A DNA stretch of 64,000 bases from Microthrixaceae bacterium (GTDB lineage: Bacteria; Actinomycetota; Acidimicrobiia; Acidimicrobiales; Iamiaceae), in assembly GCA_016702505.1 (NCBI GenBank), contig JADJDU010000007.1:62001-126000 (forward strand), given 5' to 3'. This document shows, in pieces, positions 33,279 through 40,595 of this stretch. Made by a program: the position numbers and the translations under genes. A model generated the notes under the pieces. The model saw only the letters and a program-made list of their open reading frames with translations. It made no database searches and was not told the origin of the DNA. Each line of letters opens with the position of its first letter. Position 1 is the first letter of the stretch.

Positions 33279-34877
33279 CTACATCCGAAAGACGCCGAAG
33301 CCGGCGGCGCCCTTCACCGGGCCGTTGTGCACCGCGGACAGAGCCATCCCCAACACGGTGCGGGTGTCTCGGGGGTCGATGATCCCGTCGTCGAGCATCC
33401 GCCCCGACAAGAACATGGCCAGGGATTCGGCCTCGATCTGGTCCTCGATCATCTGGCGCATCACCGCGTCGGCCTCCTCGTCGTACACCTGTCCTCTGCC
33501 TTCGGCGGCCTGACGGGCCACGATCGACACCACCCCGGCCAACTGGACCGGGCCCATCACCGCCGACTTGGCGTTGGGCCAACTGAACAGGAACCGGGGC
33601 TCATAGGCCCGACCGCACATGCCGTAGTTGCCGGCCCCGTAGGAGGCACCCATCACCACGGTGAGGTGGGGCACCTTGGAGTTGGACACCGCGTTCACCA
33701 TCATCGCCCCGTGCTTGATCATCCCGGCCCGCTCGTACTCCTCGCCCACCATGTAGCCGGTGGTGTTCTGGAGGAACAGCAGGGGCGTATCGACCTGGTT
33801 GGCGAGCTGGATGAACTGGGCGGCCTTTTGGGATTCCTCGCTGAACAACACGCCCCGGGCATTGGCCAGGATGCCGATGGGGTAACCGTGGATGCGGGCC
33901 CACCCGGTGACCAGCGATGAGCCGTAGAGCGGTTTGAACTCGTCGAAGTCGGACCCGTCGACCACCCGGGCGATCACCTCGCGCGGGTCGAAGGGCACCT
34001 TGAGGTCGCTGGGCACGATGCCGAGCAGTTCCTCGGGGTCGTGCACCGGTTCGGGGGCGTCGGAGGCGGGGGTGGGACCCTGCTTGTGCCAGTTGAGCCG
34101 GGCCACGATCCGGCGCCCGATGCGGATGGCGTCGGGTTCGTCTACGGCGAAGTAGTCACCCAGGCCCGACACCCGAGAGTGCATCTCGGCGCCGCCCAGG
34201 GATTCGTCGTCTGATTCCTCACCGGTGGCCATCTTCACCAGGGGCGGCCCGGCCAGGAACACCTTGGACCGTTCCTTGATCATCACCACGTGGTCCGACA
34301 TCCCCGGCACGTAGGCCCCGCCGGCGGTGGAGTTGCCGAACACCAACGAGATCACCGGGATCCCCGCCGCGGACAGCCGGGTGAGGTCACGGAACATTGC
34401 CCCGCCGGGGATGAAGATCTCCTTTTGGGTGGGTAGGTCGGCCCCGCCCGACTCGGTGAGGTTGATGACCGGGAGCCGGTTCTGGCGGGCTATCTCGTTG
34501 GCCCGCAGCACCTTGCGCAACGACCACGGGTTGGTGGCCCCGCCCTTGATGGTGGGGTCGCTACCCCCGATCAGACATTCGACCCCTTCGACCACCCCGA
34601 TCCCGGTCACCGCACTGGCTCCGACCGCGAACTCGCTGCCCCACCCGGCCAGGGCCGACAGCTCCAGGAACGGTGAGTCCTCGTCGATGAGCATCTCGAT
34701 GCGTTCGCGGATCAGCATCTTGCCCCGCTGACGGTGGCGGTCGACGTACTTGGGACCGCCGCCGGCTACGGCCTTGGCCTGTTCGTCGGTCACCGCTTCG
34801 AGTTGGGCCAACAGCGCTTCCCGGTTGGCCTGGTACTCAGGGCTGGTCGGGTCGACCGACGTGCGCAGGACGGTCAT
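33279..34877 (-). CDS. Acyl-CoA carboxylase beta subunit (carboxyltransferase)
   Basis: A 532-residue carboxyltransferase of the MccB/AtuC type: GGGPKYVDRHRQRGKMLIRERIEMLID, LSALAGWGSEFAVGASAVTGIG, GGSDPTIKGGATNPWSLRKVLRA, NLTESGGADLPTQ, FGNSTAGGAYVPGMSDHVVM and SYGAGNYGMCGRAYEPRFLFSWPNA. It moves CO2 from biotin to the acyl-CoA. The ATG at 34877 overlaps the AtuA-like stop (ATGA), and the alpha subunit follows three bases after. Substrate (3-methylcrotonyl vs geranyl) is not decidable here. Confidence 0.92.
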   Translation of the reverse strand: MTVLRTSVDPTSPEYQANREALLAQLEAVTDEQAKAVAGGGPKYVDRHRQRGKMLIRERIEMLIDEDSPFLELSALAGWGSEFAVGASAVTGIGVVEGVECLIGGSDPTIKGGATNPWSLRKVLRANEIARQNRLPVINLTESGGADLPTQKEIFIPGGAMFRDLTRLSAAGIPVISLVFGNSTAGGAYVPGMSDHVVMIKERSKVFLAGPPLVKMATGEESDDESLGGAEMHSRVSGLGDYFAVDEPDAIRIGRRIVARLNWHKQGPTPASDAPEPVHDPEELLGIVPSDLKVPFDPREVIARVVDGSDFDEFKPLYGSSLVTGWARIHGYPIGILANARGVLFSEESQKAAQFIQLANQVDTPLLFLQNTTGYMVGEEYERAGMIKHGAMMVNAVSNSKVPHLTVVMGASYGAGNYGMCGRAYEPRFLFSWPNAKSAVMGPVQLAGVVSIVARQAAEGRGQVYDEEADAVMRQMIEDQIEAESLAMFLSGRMLDDGIIDPRDTRTVLGMALSAVHNGPVKGAAGFGVFRM

Positions 34878-36655
34878 CGGTTGGCCTCCTCGACCAGAAC
34901 GGTCGGCATGTCGACGTGGCGGGACCGCAGCCACTCACCCAGAGCCTTGGCCTGGGGATCGAAGCGGGCGTTGGACGACACTCCCTGACCCAAGATCCCC
35001 TTTATCACGAAGTTGAGCGCCCTGAGGTTGGGCAGGACGTGGCGATCGACGTCGAGACCGGCCGTCTCGGGCAGTAGCTCAGCGAGTCGGTCGACGGTGA
35101 GGAAGTGGGCCAGCCAGGCGAAGGCGACGTCGTCAGCCACCCACACCCCAATGTTGGCCGAGCCCCCCTTGTCGCCGCTGCGAGCCATCACCAGATCCCC
35201 GAGGGGGCGGCGGGTGGTGGACGAGCCCGCCACCGCAGCCGACAGGGGTGCCAGCTCAGGCTCGGGCACCGGCTCCAGGATCCTCGTCTCGGTCGGCGGG
35301 GCCACGTCGACGCTGGCGCCGTCGGCCAACACCGCGACGTGGGGGACGGTGGCGGCGTCGACGAAGGCGGGGATGAACACGCCGTAGGGCGAGCCGCTCG
35401 ACGGCGGCGCGGTCACGTGGAACCCGGGGTAGCTGGCCAGCGCCAGCTCGATGGCGGCGTTGGAGAACGCTCGGCCCACCGGTTCGGGTCGGGCGCTGCG
35501 GACCACGCAGTGGAGCAGGGCGCTGGCCTCCTGTTCGGTGTCGGCATCGGGGCGGTCGGTCCGGGCCAACGTCCAGCGGACCTGAGGGTCGCGGCCGCCA
35601 ACCGATGAGGCCGGTCCGTACCCGGCGGCCGCCATCTGGGCCTGCACCAGGTCGGCCTTGGCTTCGATGTCTAGCCCGGCCAGCACGAACACCACCTCGT
35701 TGCGGTATCCACCCACCGCGTTGACGCCCACCTTTACCGTCGGCGGCGGCGGCTCCCCCACCGCCCCCGAGATCTTCACCCGGTCGGCTCCGTCGCGGGT
35801 GAGGGCCAGGGTGTCGAACCGGGTGGTCACATCGGGCCCGGCGTAGCGGGCCCCGCCGATCTCATAGAGAAGCTGGGCGGTGACGGTGTCGACCGTGACC
35901 GCCCCCCCGGTTCCGTGGTGCTTGGTGATGACGCTGGACCCGTCGGGATGGATCTCCGCAACTGGGAAACCCGGTCGCAACAGGTCGGTACCGGGCGGGA
36001 GCGAGGTGAACCCCGAGAAGTTGCCGCCGGTGGCCTGGGTCCCGCACTCGACCACGTGACCGGCCACCACTGCACCGGCCAGCGCGTCGAGGTCATCGGG
36101 TGACCAGCCGAAGTGGTGGGCGGCCGAGCCCACCACCAACGACGCGTCGGTGACCCGGCCGGTGACCACCACGTCGGCCCCCGAGTCGAGGGCGGCCACG
36201 ATCCCCCATGCCCCCAGGTAGGCGTTGGCCGCCAGCGGTGCCGAACCGTCGGGGCCGTGCAGGCCGAGCTCGTCGACTCGGCCCGAGAGGTCGTCGCCCT
36301 CGACGTGGGCCACGGCCGCTGACAGACCCAGCCGGCCGGCCAGGTCACGGACCGCAGTGGCCAGTCCGGCGGGGTTGAGCCCCCCGGCGTTGACCACCAC
36401 CTTCACCCCGGCGTCGAGAGCCAGACCCAGACCGTCCTCCATCTGGCGCAGGAAGGACCGGGCATAGCCCCGCCCCGGGTCCTTGAGCCGGTCCATGGCC
36501 AAGATCAGCATGGTCAGCTCGGCCAGGTAGTCCCCGGTGAGATAGTCCAGTCGCCCACCGGTGAGCATCTCGCGCACCGCCGCCTCACGGTCTCCGTAGA
36601 ACCCCGACGCGTTCCCTATCCGCACCAGGCCGGCGGCTTCCCCTGACGTGGTCAT
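34874..36655 (-). CDS. AtuA-like (DUF1446) acyclic terpene utilisation protein
   Basis: 593 residues: RIGNASGFYGDREAAVREMLTGGRLDYLTGDYLAELTM pattern at the start, VVVNAGGLNPAGLA, VVVTGRVTDASLVVG, HVVECGTQATGGNFSGF and, in the C-terminal AtuA-C domain, ARSGDKGGSANIGVW. These are hallmarks of AtuA/DUF1446, required for citronellol/geraniol use in Pseudomonas although its reaction is not settled. It heads the operon, which then reads carboxylase beta, alpha, dehydrogenase, hydratase, TetR, a condensed form of the atu order. Confidence 0.88.
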   Translation of the reverse strand: MTTSGEAAGLVRIGNASGFYGDREAAVREMLTGGRLDYLTGDYLAELTMLILAMDRLKDPGRGYARSFLRQMEDGLGLALDAGVKVVVNAGGLNPAGLATAVRDLAGRLGLSAAVAHVEGDDLSGRVDELGLHGPDGSAPLAANAYLGAWGIVAALDSGADVVVTGRVTDASLVVGSAAHHFGWSPDDLDALAGAVVAGHVVECGTQATGGNFSGFTSLPPGTDLLRPGFPVAEIHPDGSSVITKHHGTGGAVTVDTVTAQLLYEIGGARYAGPDVTTRFDTLALTRDGADRVKISGAVGEPPPPTVKVGVNAVGGYRNEVVFVLAGLDIEAKADLVQAQMAAAGYGPASSVGGRDPQVRWTLARTDRPDADTEQEASALLHCVVRSARPEPVGRAFSNAAIELALASYPGFHVTAPPSSGSPYGVFIPAFVDAATVPHVAVLADGASVDVAPPTETRILEPVPEPELAPLSAAVAGSSTTRRPLGDLVMARSGDKGGSANIGVWVADDVAFAWLAHFLTVDRLAELLPETAGLDVDRHVLPNLRALNFVIKGILGQGVSSNARFDPQAKALGEWLRSRHVDMPTVLVEEANR

Positions 36656-36688
36656 CCCCGGAACTCTGACACCTCAACACAAATCAAT

Positions 36689-36700
36689 CAAGCGCGCTTG
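36689..36700. promoter_or_regulatory. 12-bp palindrome CAAGCGCGCTTG, likely TetR operator
   Basis: A perfect palindrome located 34-45 bases upstream of the AtuA-like ATG and 76-87 bases upstream of the divergent SsuD-like GTG. It resembles acyl-CoA-responsive TetR sites of actinobacteria in having CAAG/CTTG arms. The TetR gene at the end of the operon is the natural candidate to bind it. Confidence 0.55.
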
Positions 36701-36775
36701 CTTTATTCCAGGAGGAAACGGGCTGGTCCTATGCTCGCCGCACCCGCCCTGTCCCTCGCCTGATCTGGACCCGCC

Positions 36776-37894
36776 GTGTCGATTCACCTCCACTGGTTCC
36801 TGCCCACCGCCGGCGACAGCCGCAGCGTGGCCGGCTGGGGCGCCACCGAGGCGCAGCGGACCGCCGACCTCGCCTACCTCACCCAGGTGGCCCAAGCCGC
36901 TGACCGCCTCGGCTTCGATGCCGTGCTCACCCCGACTGGCACCTTCTGCGAGGACGCCTGGATCACCACGGCCTCCCTCCTGTCGGCCACCGAACGACTG
37001 CGGTTCCTGGTGGCATTCCGACCCGGCCTCATCTCACCGACGTTGGCCGCACAACAGGCCGCCACCTTCCAGCGGATGAGCGGAGGTCGCCTCCTGTTGA
37101 ACGTGGTCACCGGAGCCAGCGAGGTCGAGCAACGCCGCTTCGGCGACCACCTCAACAAGGACGAGCGCTACGCCCGCTGCGACGAGTTCCTCGAAGTCCT
37201 GCGGGGATGCTGGAACGAGGGCGGCTTGGATTTCGAGGGTGACCACTTCCACGTCGACAACGCCATGGTCGCCGACCCCACCCTCCCCCGGCCACCGATC
37301 TTTTTCGGGGGAAGTTCCGACGCCGCCCTGCGGGTGGCCGCCCGTCAGTCCGACGTTTGGCTCATGTGGGGAGAACCGCTCGAAGCGGCCGCCGAGGAAC
37401 TGGGCCGCGTCAAGGCCCTGGCCCAAGCCGAAGGTCGCACCCTCGAGTACGGGATCCGCTTCCACACCATCGCCCGGGACCGAGCCGAAGATGCCTGGGC
37501 CCAGACCGACCGCATCATCGACTCGCTCTCCCCCGAGACCATCGCCGAGAGCCAGAAGGTGATCGCGGTACAGAGCGCCTCGGTAGGCCAGGCTCGCATG
37601 AACGCACTGCACGGCGGCTCGGTGGACAACCTGGTGGTGGCCCCCAACCTGTGGGCCGGGTTCGGCCTGGTCCGGGGCGGGGCCGGCACCGCCCTCGTGG
37701 GGAGCCACGAGGAGGTCGCCGAACGAATCCGCGAGTACCACGCGATCGGCTTCACGCACTTCATCCTCTCCGGTCAGCCCCACCTCGAGGAGGCGTACCA
37801 CTTCGGCGAGGGTGTGACGCCCCTACTCCGTCGGGACGGCCTGCTGGCCCCGCTACCCATGCCCGCCCTCACCGGCATACCCCAATGGGCGTGA
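36776..37894 (+). CDS. ssuD: FMNH2-dependent alkanesulfonate monooxygenase (SsuD-like)
   Basis: A 372-residue luciferase-like monooxygenase. It follows SsuD closely: LHWFLPTAGD, AQAADRLGFDAVLTPTGTFCEDAWITTASLL, FLVAFRPGLISPTLAAQQAATFQRMSGGRLLLNVVTG pattern, PPIFFGGSSDAALRVAARQSDVWLMWGEP pattern, GQARMNALHGG and NLWAGFGLVRGGAGTALVGSHEEVAERI. The Cys in FCEDAW and the Arg near RGGAGTALVG match SsuD active-site regions. It should release sulfite from alkanesulfonates. No SsuE reductase or ABC importer is adjacent. The GTG start is preceded by a divergent promoter region shared with the atuA-like operon. Confidence 0.86.
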   Translation: MSIHLHWFLPTAGDSRSVAGWGATEAQRTADLAYLTQVAQAADRLGFDAVLTPTGTFCEDAWITTASLLSATERLRFLVAFRPGLISPTLAAQQAATFQRMSGGRLLLNVVTGASEVEQRRFGDHLNKDERYARCDEFLEVLRGCWNEGGLDFEGDHFHVDNAMVADPTLPRPPIFFGGSSDAALRVAARQSDVWLMWGEPLEAAAEELGRVKALAQAEGRTLEYGIRFHTIARDRAEDAWAQTDRIIDSLSPETIAESQKVIAVQSASVGQARMNALHGGSVDNLVVAPNLWAGFGLVRGGAGTALVGSHEEVAERIREYHAIGFTHFILSGQPHLEEAYHFGEGVTPLLRRDGLLAPLPMPALTGIPQWA

Positions 37895-37905
37895 ACCGGG
37901 CCGCC

Positions 37906-37933
37906 GTAGTGCAGAAGCGATACAGTGCACTAC
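37906..37933 (+). promoter_or_regulatory. Inverted-repeat operator and leaderless promoter of DUF433/DUF5615 module
   Basis: GTAGTGCA (37906-37913) and TGCACTAC (37926-37933) form an 8-bp perfect inverted repeat 12 bases apart. TACAGT at 37921-37926, seven bases before the ATG, lies between and against the right arm. Binding there would block transcription, as expected for an antitoxin-repressed promoter. Confidence 0.65.
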
Positions 37934-38356
37934 ATGGCGACGTCGACCTCCTACCGGCTGGACCCTGACCTCAAGGCGCGTCTCGCCGCTCAGGCCACCG
38001 CCGAGGGAGTGGCTGAGACCACCCTCGTGACCCGGCTCCTCGCCCAGGGCCTATCGGCCATCGAACACCCGGGGGTGGTGTTCCGACCGGGCCCCAGCGG
38101 GTGGCGAGCGGGTCTCGCCGGCGGTCCCGACGTAGACGAGGTGATCCGGGCCCTCCGGGCATCTGGGGCTACCGGCGAGAACGCCGTGGCCGCCGCCGCG
38201 GCCGACCTCGGAATCGACACCCGGTTCGTGCACATTGCCGTGGACTACGCGGCCGAGAACATCGACGAGATCGAGGCTCGACTGCTGGCGAACGAGACGG
38301 CCCTGGAAAGGGTCCGACGCCTGACCGCAGCACGCGCCACCGTCCTGGCCGAGTGA
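37934..38356 (+). CDS. RHH/DUF433-like antitoxin
   Basis: 140 residues. The N-terminus STSYRLDPDLKARLAAQATAEGVAETTLVTRLLAQGL has ribbon-helix-helix character. The remainder (GVVFRPGPSGWRAGLAGGPDVDEVIRALRASG, GIDTRFVHIAVDYAAENIDEIEARL) resembles DUF433 antitoxins. It is paired with a DUF5615 PIN-like toxin whose GTG start overlaps its stop (GTGA). It probably represses through the inverted repeat at 37906-37933. Confidence 0.78.
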   Translation: MATSTSYRLDPDLKARLAAQATAEGVAETTLVTRLLAQGLSAIEHPGVVFRPGPSGWRAGLAGGPDVDEVIRALRASGATGENAVAAAAADLGIDTRFVHIAVDYAAENIDEIEARLLANETALERVRRLTAARATVLAE

Positions 38357-38712
38357 GGTTCCTGCTCGACGAGATGTACGGCGAGCAGCTGGTCGAGCTT
38401 CTTGCCCGGCACGGCCACGATGCGCTGCACGTTCGGGCCATCGGCCTGGGCGGGGCACCCGATGCTGACGTACTGGAACGAGCCGTCGCAGACGACCGCA
38501 ACCTCGTCACCGAGAACGCCGTCGACTTCCTCCCGCTCCTCGACCAACGCCAGGCTGCTGGGCTCCCGATGACGACCGTGATCGTCGCCCTGAAGACGGG
38601 GCGGGGTGCGGGCGGAGCCCTGCACTCGCGCCTGGCCGACGATCTCCAAACCTGGGCCGCTGACAATCCGACCCCCTATCAGCACGCCCACTGGCTCCCA
38701 ACCAGCGGTTGA
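38353..38712 (+). CDS. DUF5615 PIN-like toxin
   Basis: A 119-residue PIN-like protein: VRFLLDEMYGEQLVELLARHGHDALHVRAIGLGGAPDADVLERAVADDRNLVTENAVDFLPLL in pattern. LLDE at the start and TENAVDF supply the acidic residues of the reduced PIN fold. DUF5615 proteins pair with DUF433 antitoxins, as here. The presumed activity is RNA cleavage. Confidence 0.83.
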   Translation: MRFLLDEMYGEQLVELLARHGHDALHVRAIGLGGAPDADVLERAVADDRNLVTENAVDFLPLLDQRQAAGLPMTTVIVALKTGRGAGGALHSRLADDLQTWAADNPTPYQHAHWLPTSG

Positions 38713-38745
38713 GACAGGAGCACAAGGCCCCAAACGGCGTCAGCG

Positions 38746-39675
38746 TCAAACGGTGGAGTCGATGAAGTCGATGACCGTCTGGGCCAGTTGGGGACCGCAG
38801 TCCTCCTGGAGGAAGTGCCCGCCGCCTTCGGCCACAGTGTGGGGCTGACCGGCGGCTCCGGGGATGCGCTCGAGGAACGGGGCGTCGCCTCCCTTGGTGA
38901 TGGGGTCCTGGTCACTGAAGGCGCACAGCACCGGACGGTCGAAGCGCGACAGCACGTCCCAGGCGGCCACGTTGTCGGCGCTGGCCGGATCATCGAGCGA
39001 GGTCGGCACCAGGGTGGGGAAGATCCGGGCCCCGGCCTTGTAGGAGTCGTCGGGGAACGGAGCGTCGTAGGCGGCGACCACCTCGGGCGGCAGGTCCGAG
39101 GCGGAACCGCCGTTGACGATGGCCCCGACCGGGAAGTGCTCGGCCTCCTGGGAGAACTTCTGCCATGCCAAGAAGGCGTCGCTCATGGCGCCGTGGCCCG
39201 TAGGTAAGCCGGTGTTGGCCACGACCAGGCGGGCAAAGCGGTCGGGCTGGGCCGCCACCAGCCGGAGACCGACCAGGCCACCCCAGTCCTGACCGAAGAA
39301 GGTGATGTCACGTAGGTCGAGCTGGTCGAACAGCAGCGCCGCCATCCACCCCACGTGGCGGGCGTAGCTGTAGTCGTCCATCCGGGTCGGCTTGTCGCTG
39401 CGCCCGAACCCGACCAGATCGGGAGCCACCACCCGATGGCCCGCCGCCACCAGCGGCGGGATCATGTGGCGGTACAGGTAGCTCCAAGACGGCTCACCGT
39501 GCATCAACAAAACCGGGGCGGCGTCGCGTGGACCTTCGTCGAGGTAGTGGACCCGCAAGGTGGCCTCATCCGCACCAGCATCACTGGGGTCGGCGGGAAT
39601 GGAGGCGTAGTGGGGCGAGAAGTCGTAGTCCGGCAAGTTCTCGAAGCATTCGTCGGGGGTGCGGATCACGTCCAT
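38746..39675 (-). CDS. Haloalkane dehalogenase
   Basis: A 309-residue alpha/beta hydrolase of haloalkane dehalogenase subfamily I. HGEPSWSYLYRHMI carries the oxyanion/halide-binding positions, the nucleophile is Asp130 in FFGQDWGG with the halide-binding Trp next to it, and EGGGHFLQEDCG supplies the catalytic His near 290. The APDLVGFGRSDKP and DPITKGGD motifs agree. It would hydrolyse carbon-halogen bonds to an alcohol and halide. It is the third gene of an operon with a sulfatase and an MBL hydrolase. Substrate is unknown. Confidence 0.87.
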   Translation of the reverse strand: MDVIRTPDECFENLPDYDFSPHYASIPADPSDAGADEATLRVHYLDEGPRDAAPVLLMHGEPSWSYLYRHMIPPLVAAGHRVVAPDLVGFGRSDKPTRMDDYSYARHVGWMAALLFDQLDLRDITFFGQDWGGLVGLRLVAAQPDRFARLVVANTGLPTGHGAMSDAFLAWQKFSQEAEHFPVGAIVNGGSASDLPPEVVAAYDAPFPDDSYKAGARIFPTLVPTSLDDPASADNVAAWDVLSRFDRPVLCAFSDQDPITKGGDAPFLERIPGAAGQPHTVAEGGGHFLQEDCGPQLAQTVIDFIDSTV

Positions 39676-39728
39676 GGTTCGGTCTCCTCAAGATCTGGCT
39701 TTGCGGTCGGGCTGGTGGGTGGGCACGG

Positions 39729-40568
39729 TCAGGTCGGGTCTACGTCGACGCGGAGCAGGTCGTCGCCCATCTCGATCCGACCCGTGAAATGGGCGGCAGC
39801 CAGCTCCCGCCAGTCGTCGCCCCCGCCGGAGGGGAAGGCCGGCACGTAGTGGGTGAGCACCAACGTTGACACGCCGTTGCGGGCCGCGGTCTGGGCCGCT
39901 TCCTCCACCGAAGAGTGGTAGTCGAGGGTGTCCACCAGCCGTTGGATTCCGATGGCCGAGATGATGTCCTTGCGAATGGCGGTGTGGACCAGAGCTCCAG
40001 CACCAGCGCAAAGCTCATCGAGACCGATGCAGGGCACGGTGTCACCGGCCACCACCACCGAAGCGCCACCGTGGTCGAAGCGGAATCCGATGCTGGGATG
40101 CACCGGCTTGTGATCGGTGGGCGCGCAGATCACCGTCGCCTCGCCTGCCACCTCGACCGGGCCGTCCTCCACCTCGACCACCTCGACCGGGGGCCGGTAC
40201 CCGAGGTCGGCGTGGTGGGCCATCCGATAGCCGATGTCGGGACCGAGAGCTGCCAGGAGGTGATCGACCACCTCACCGGTACCGGGTGGTCCGACGATGG
40301 TCAGCGGGGTGGGAGCGAAGCTCATGACCCACCTGGTGGTGATCACATCGGTGAGGTCGGTCAGGTGGTCGCTGTGCAGGTGGGTGATCAACACCGCCGA
40401 CAGTTGCGACGCCGCCACCCCCGCCCCGGCCAGGCGCATGAGCACACCCCGCCCGGCGTCCACCAGATAGTGGCTGGAACCAGCGGTCACCAAGGTCGAC
40501 GGACCGGCCCGGTTGGCGTCGGGCAGTGGGCTTCCGGTACCCAGGAGGGTGACCGAGATGGGGCTCAT
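39729..40568 (-). CDS. Metallo-beta-lactamase fold hydrolase
   Basis: A 279-residue MBL-fold protein related to RNase Z and arylsulfatase-type hydrolases: VTLLGTGSPLPDANRAGPSTLV, metal-binding THLHSDHLTDL, APTDHKPVHPSIGFRF, VVAGDTVP and a late THYVP His. No signal peptide. It lies between a sulfatase and a haloalkane dehalogenase on the same strand with short gaps, which suggests it hydrolyses a product or ester in the same pathway rather than tRNA. Confidence 0.8.
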   Translation of the reverse strand: MSPISVTLLGTGSPLPDANRAGPSTLVTAGSSHYLVDAGRGVLMRLAGAGVAASQLSAVLITHLHSDHLTDLTDVITTRWVMSFAPTPLTIVGPPGTGEVVDHLLAALGPDIGYRMAHHADLGYRPPVEVVEVEDGPVEVAGEATVICAPTDHKPVHPSIGFRFDHGGASVVVAGDTVPCIGLDELCAGAGALVHTAIRKDIISAIGIQRLVDTLDYHSSVEEAAQTAARNGVSTLVLTHYVPAFPSGGGDDWRELAAAHFTGRIEMGDDLLRVDVDPT

Positions 40569-40595
40569 CGTTGACCGTCCTTCATCTCCGCGTCA

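Noticed and set aside
31702..33582. A 626-codon open frame overlapping the carboxylase alpha gene
   Set aside because: Same strand, shifted frame, Arg/Gly/Pro-rich with no motifs; the biotin carboxylase frame is clearly the real one.
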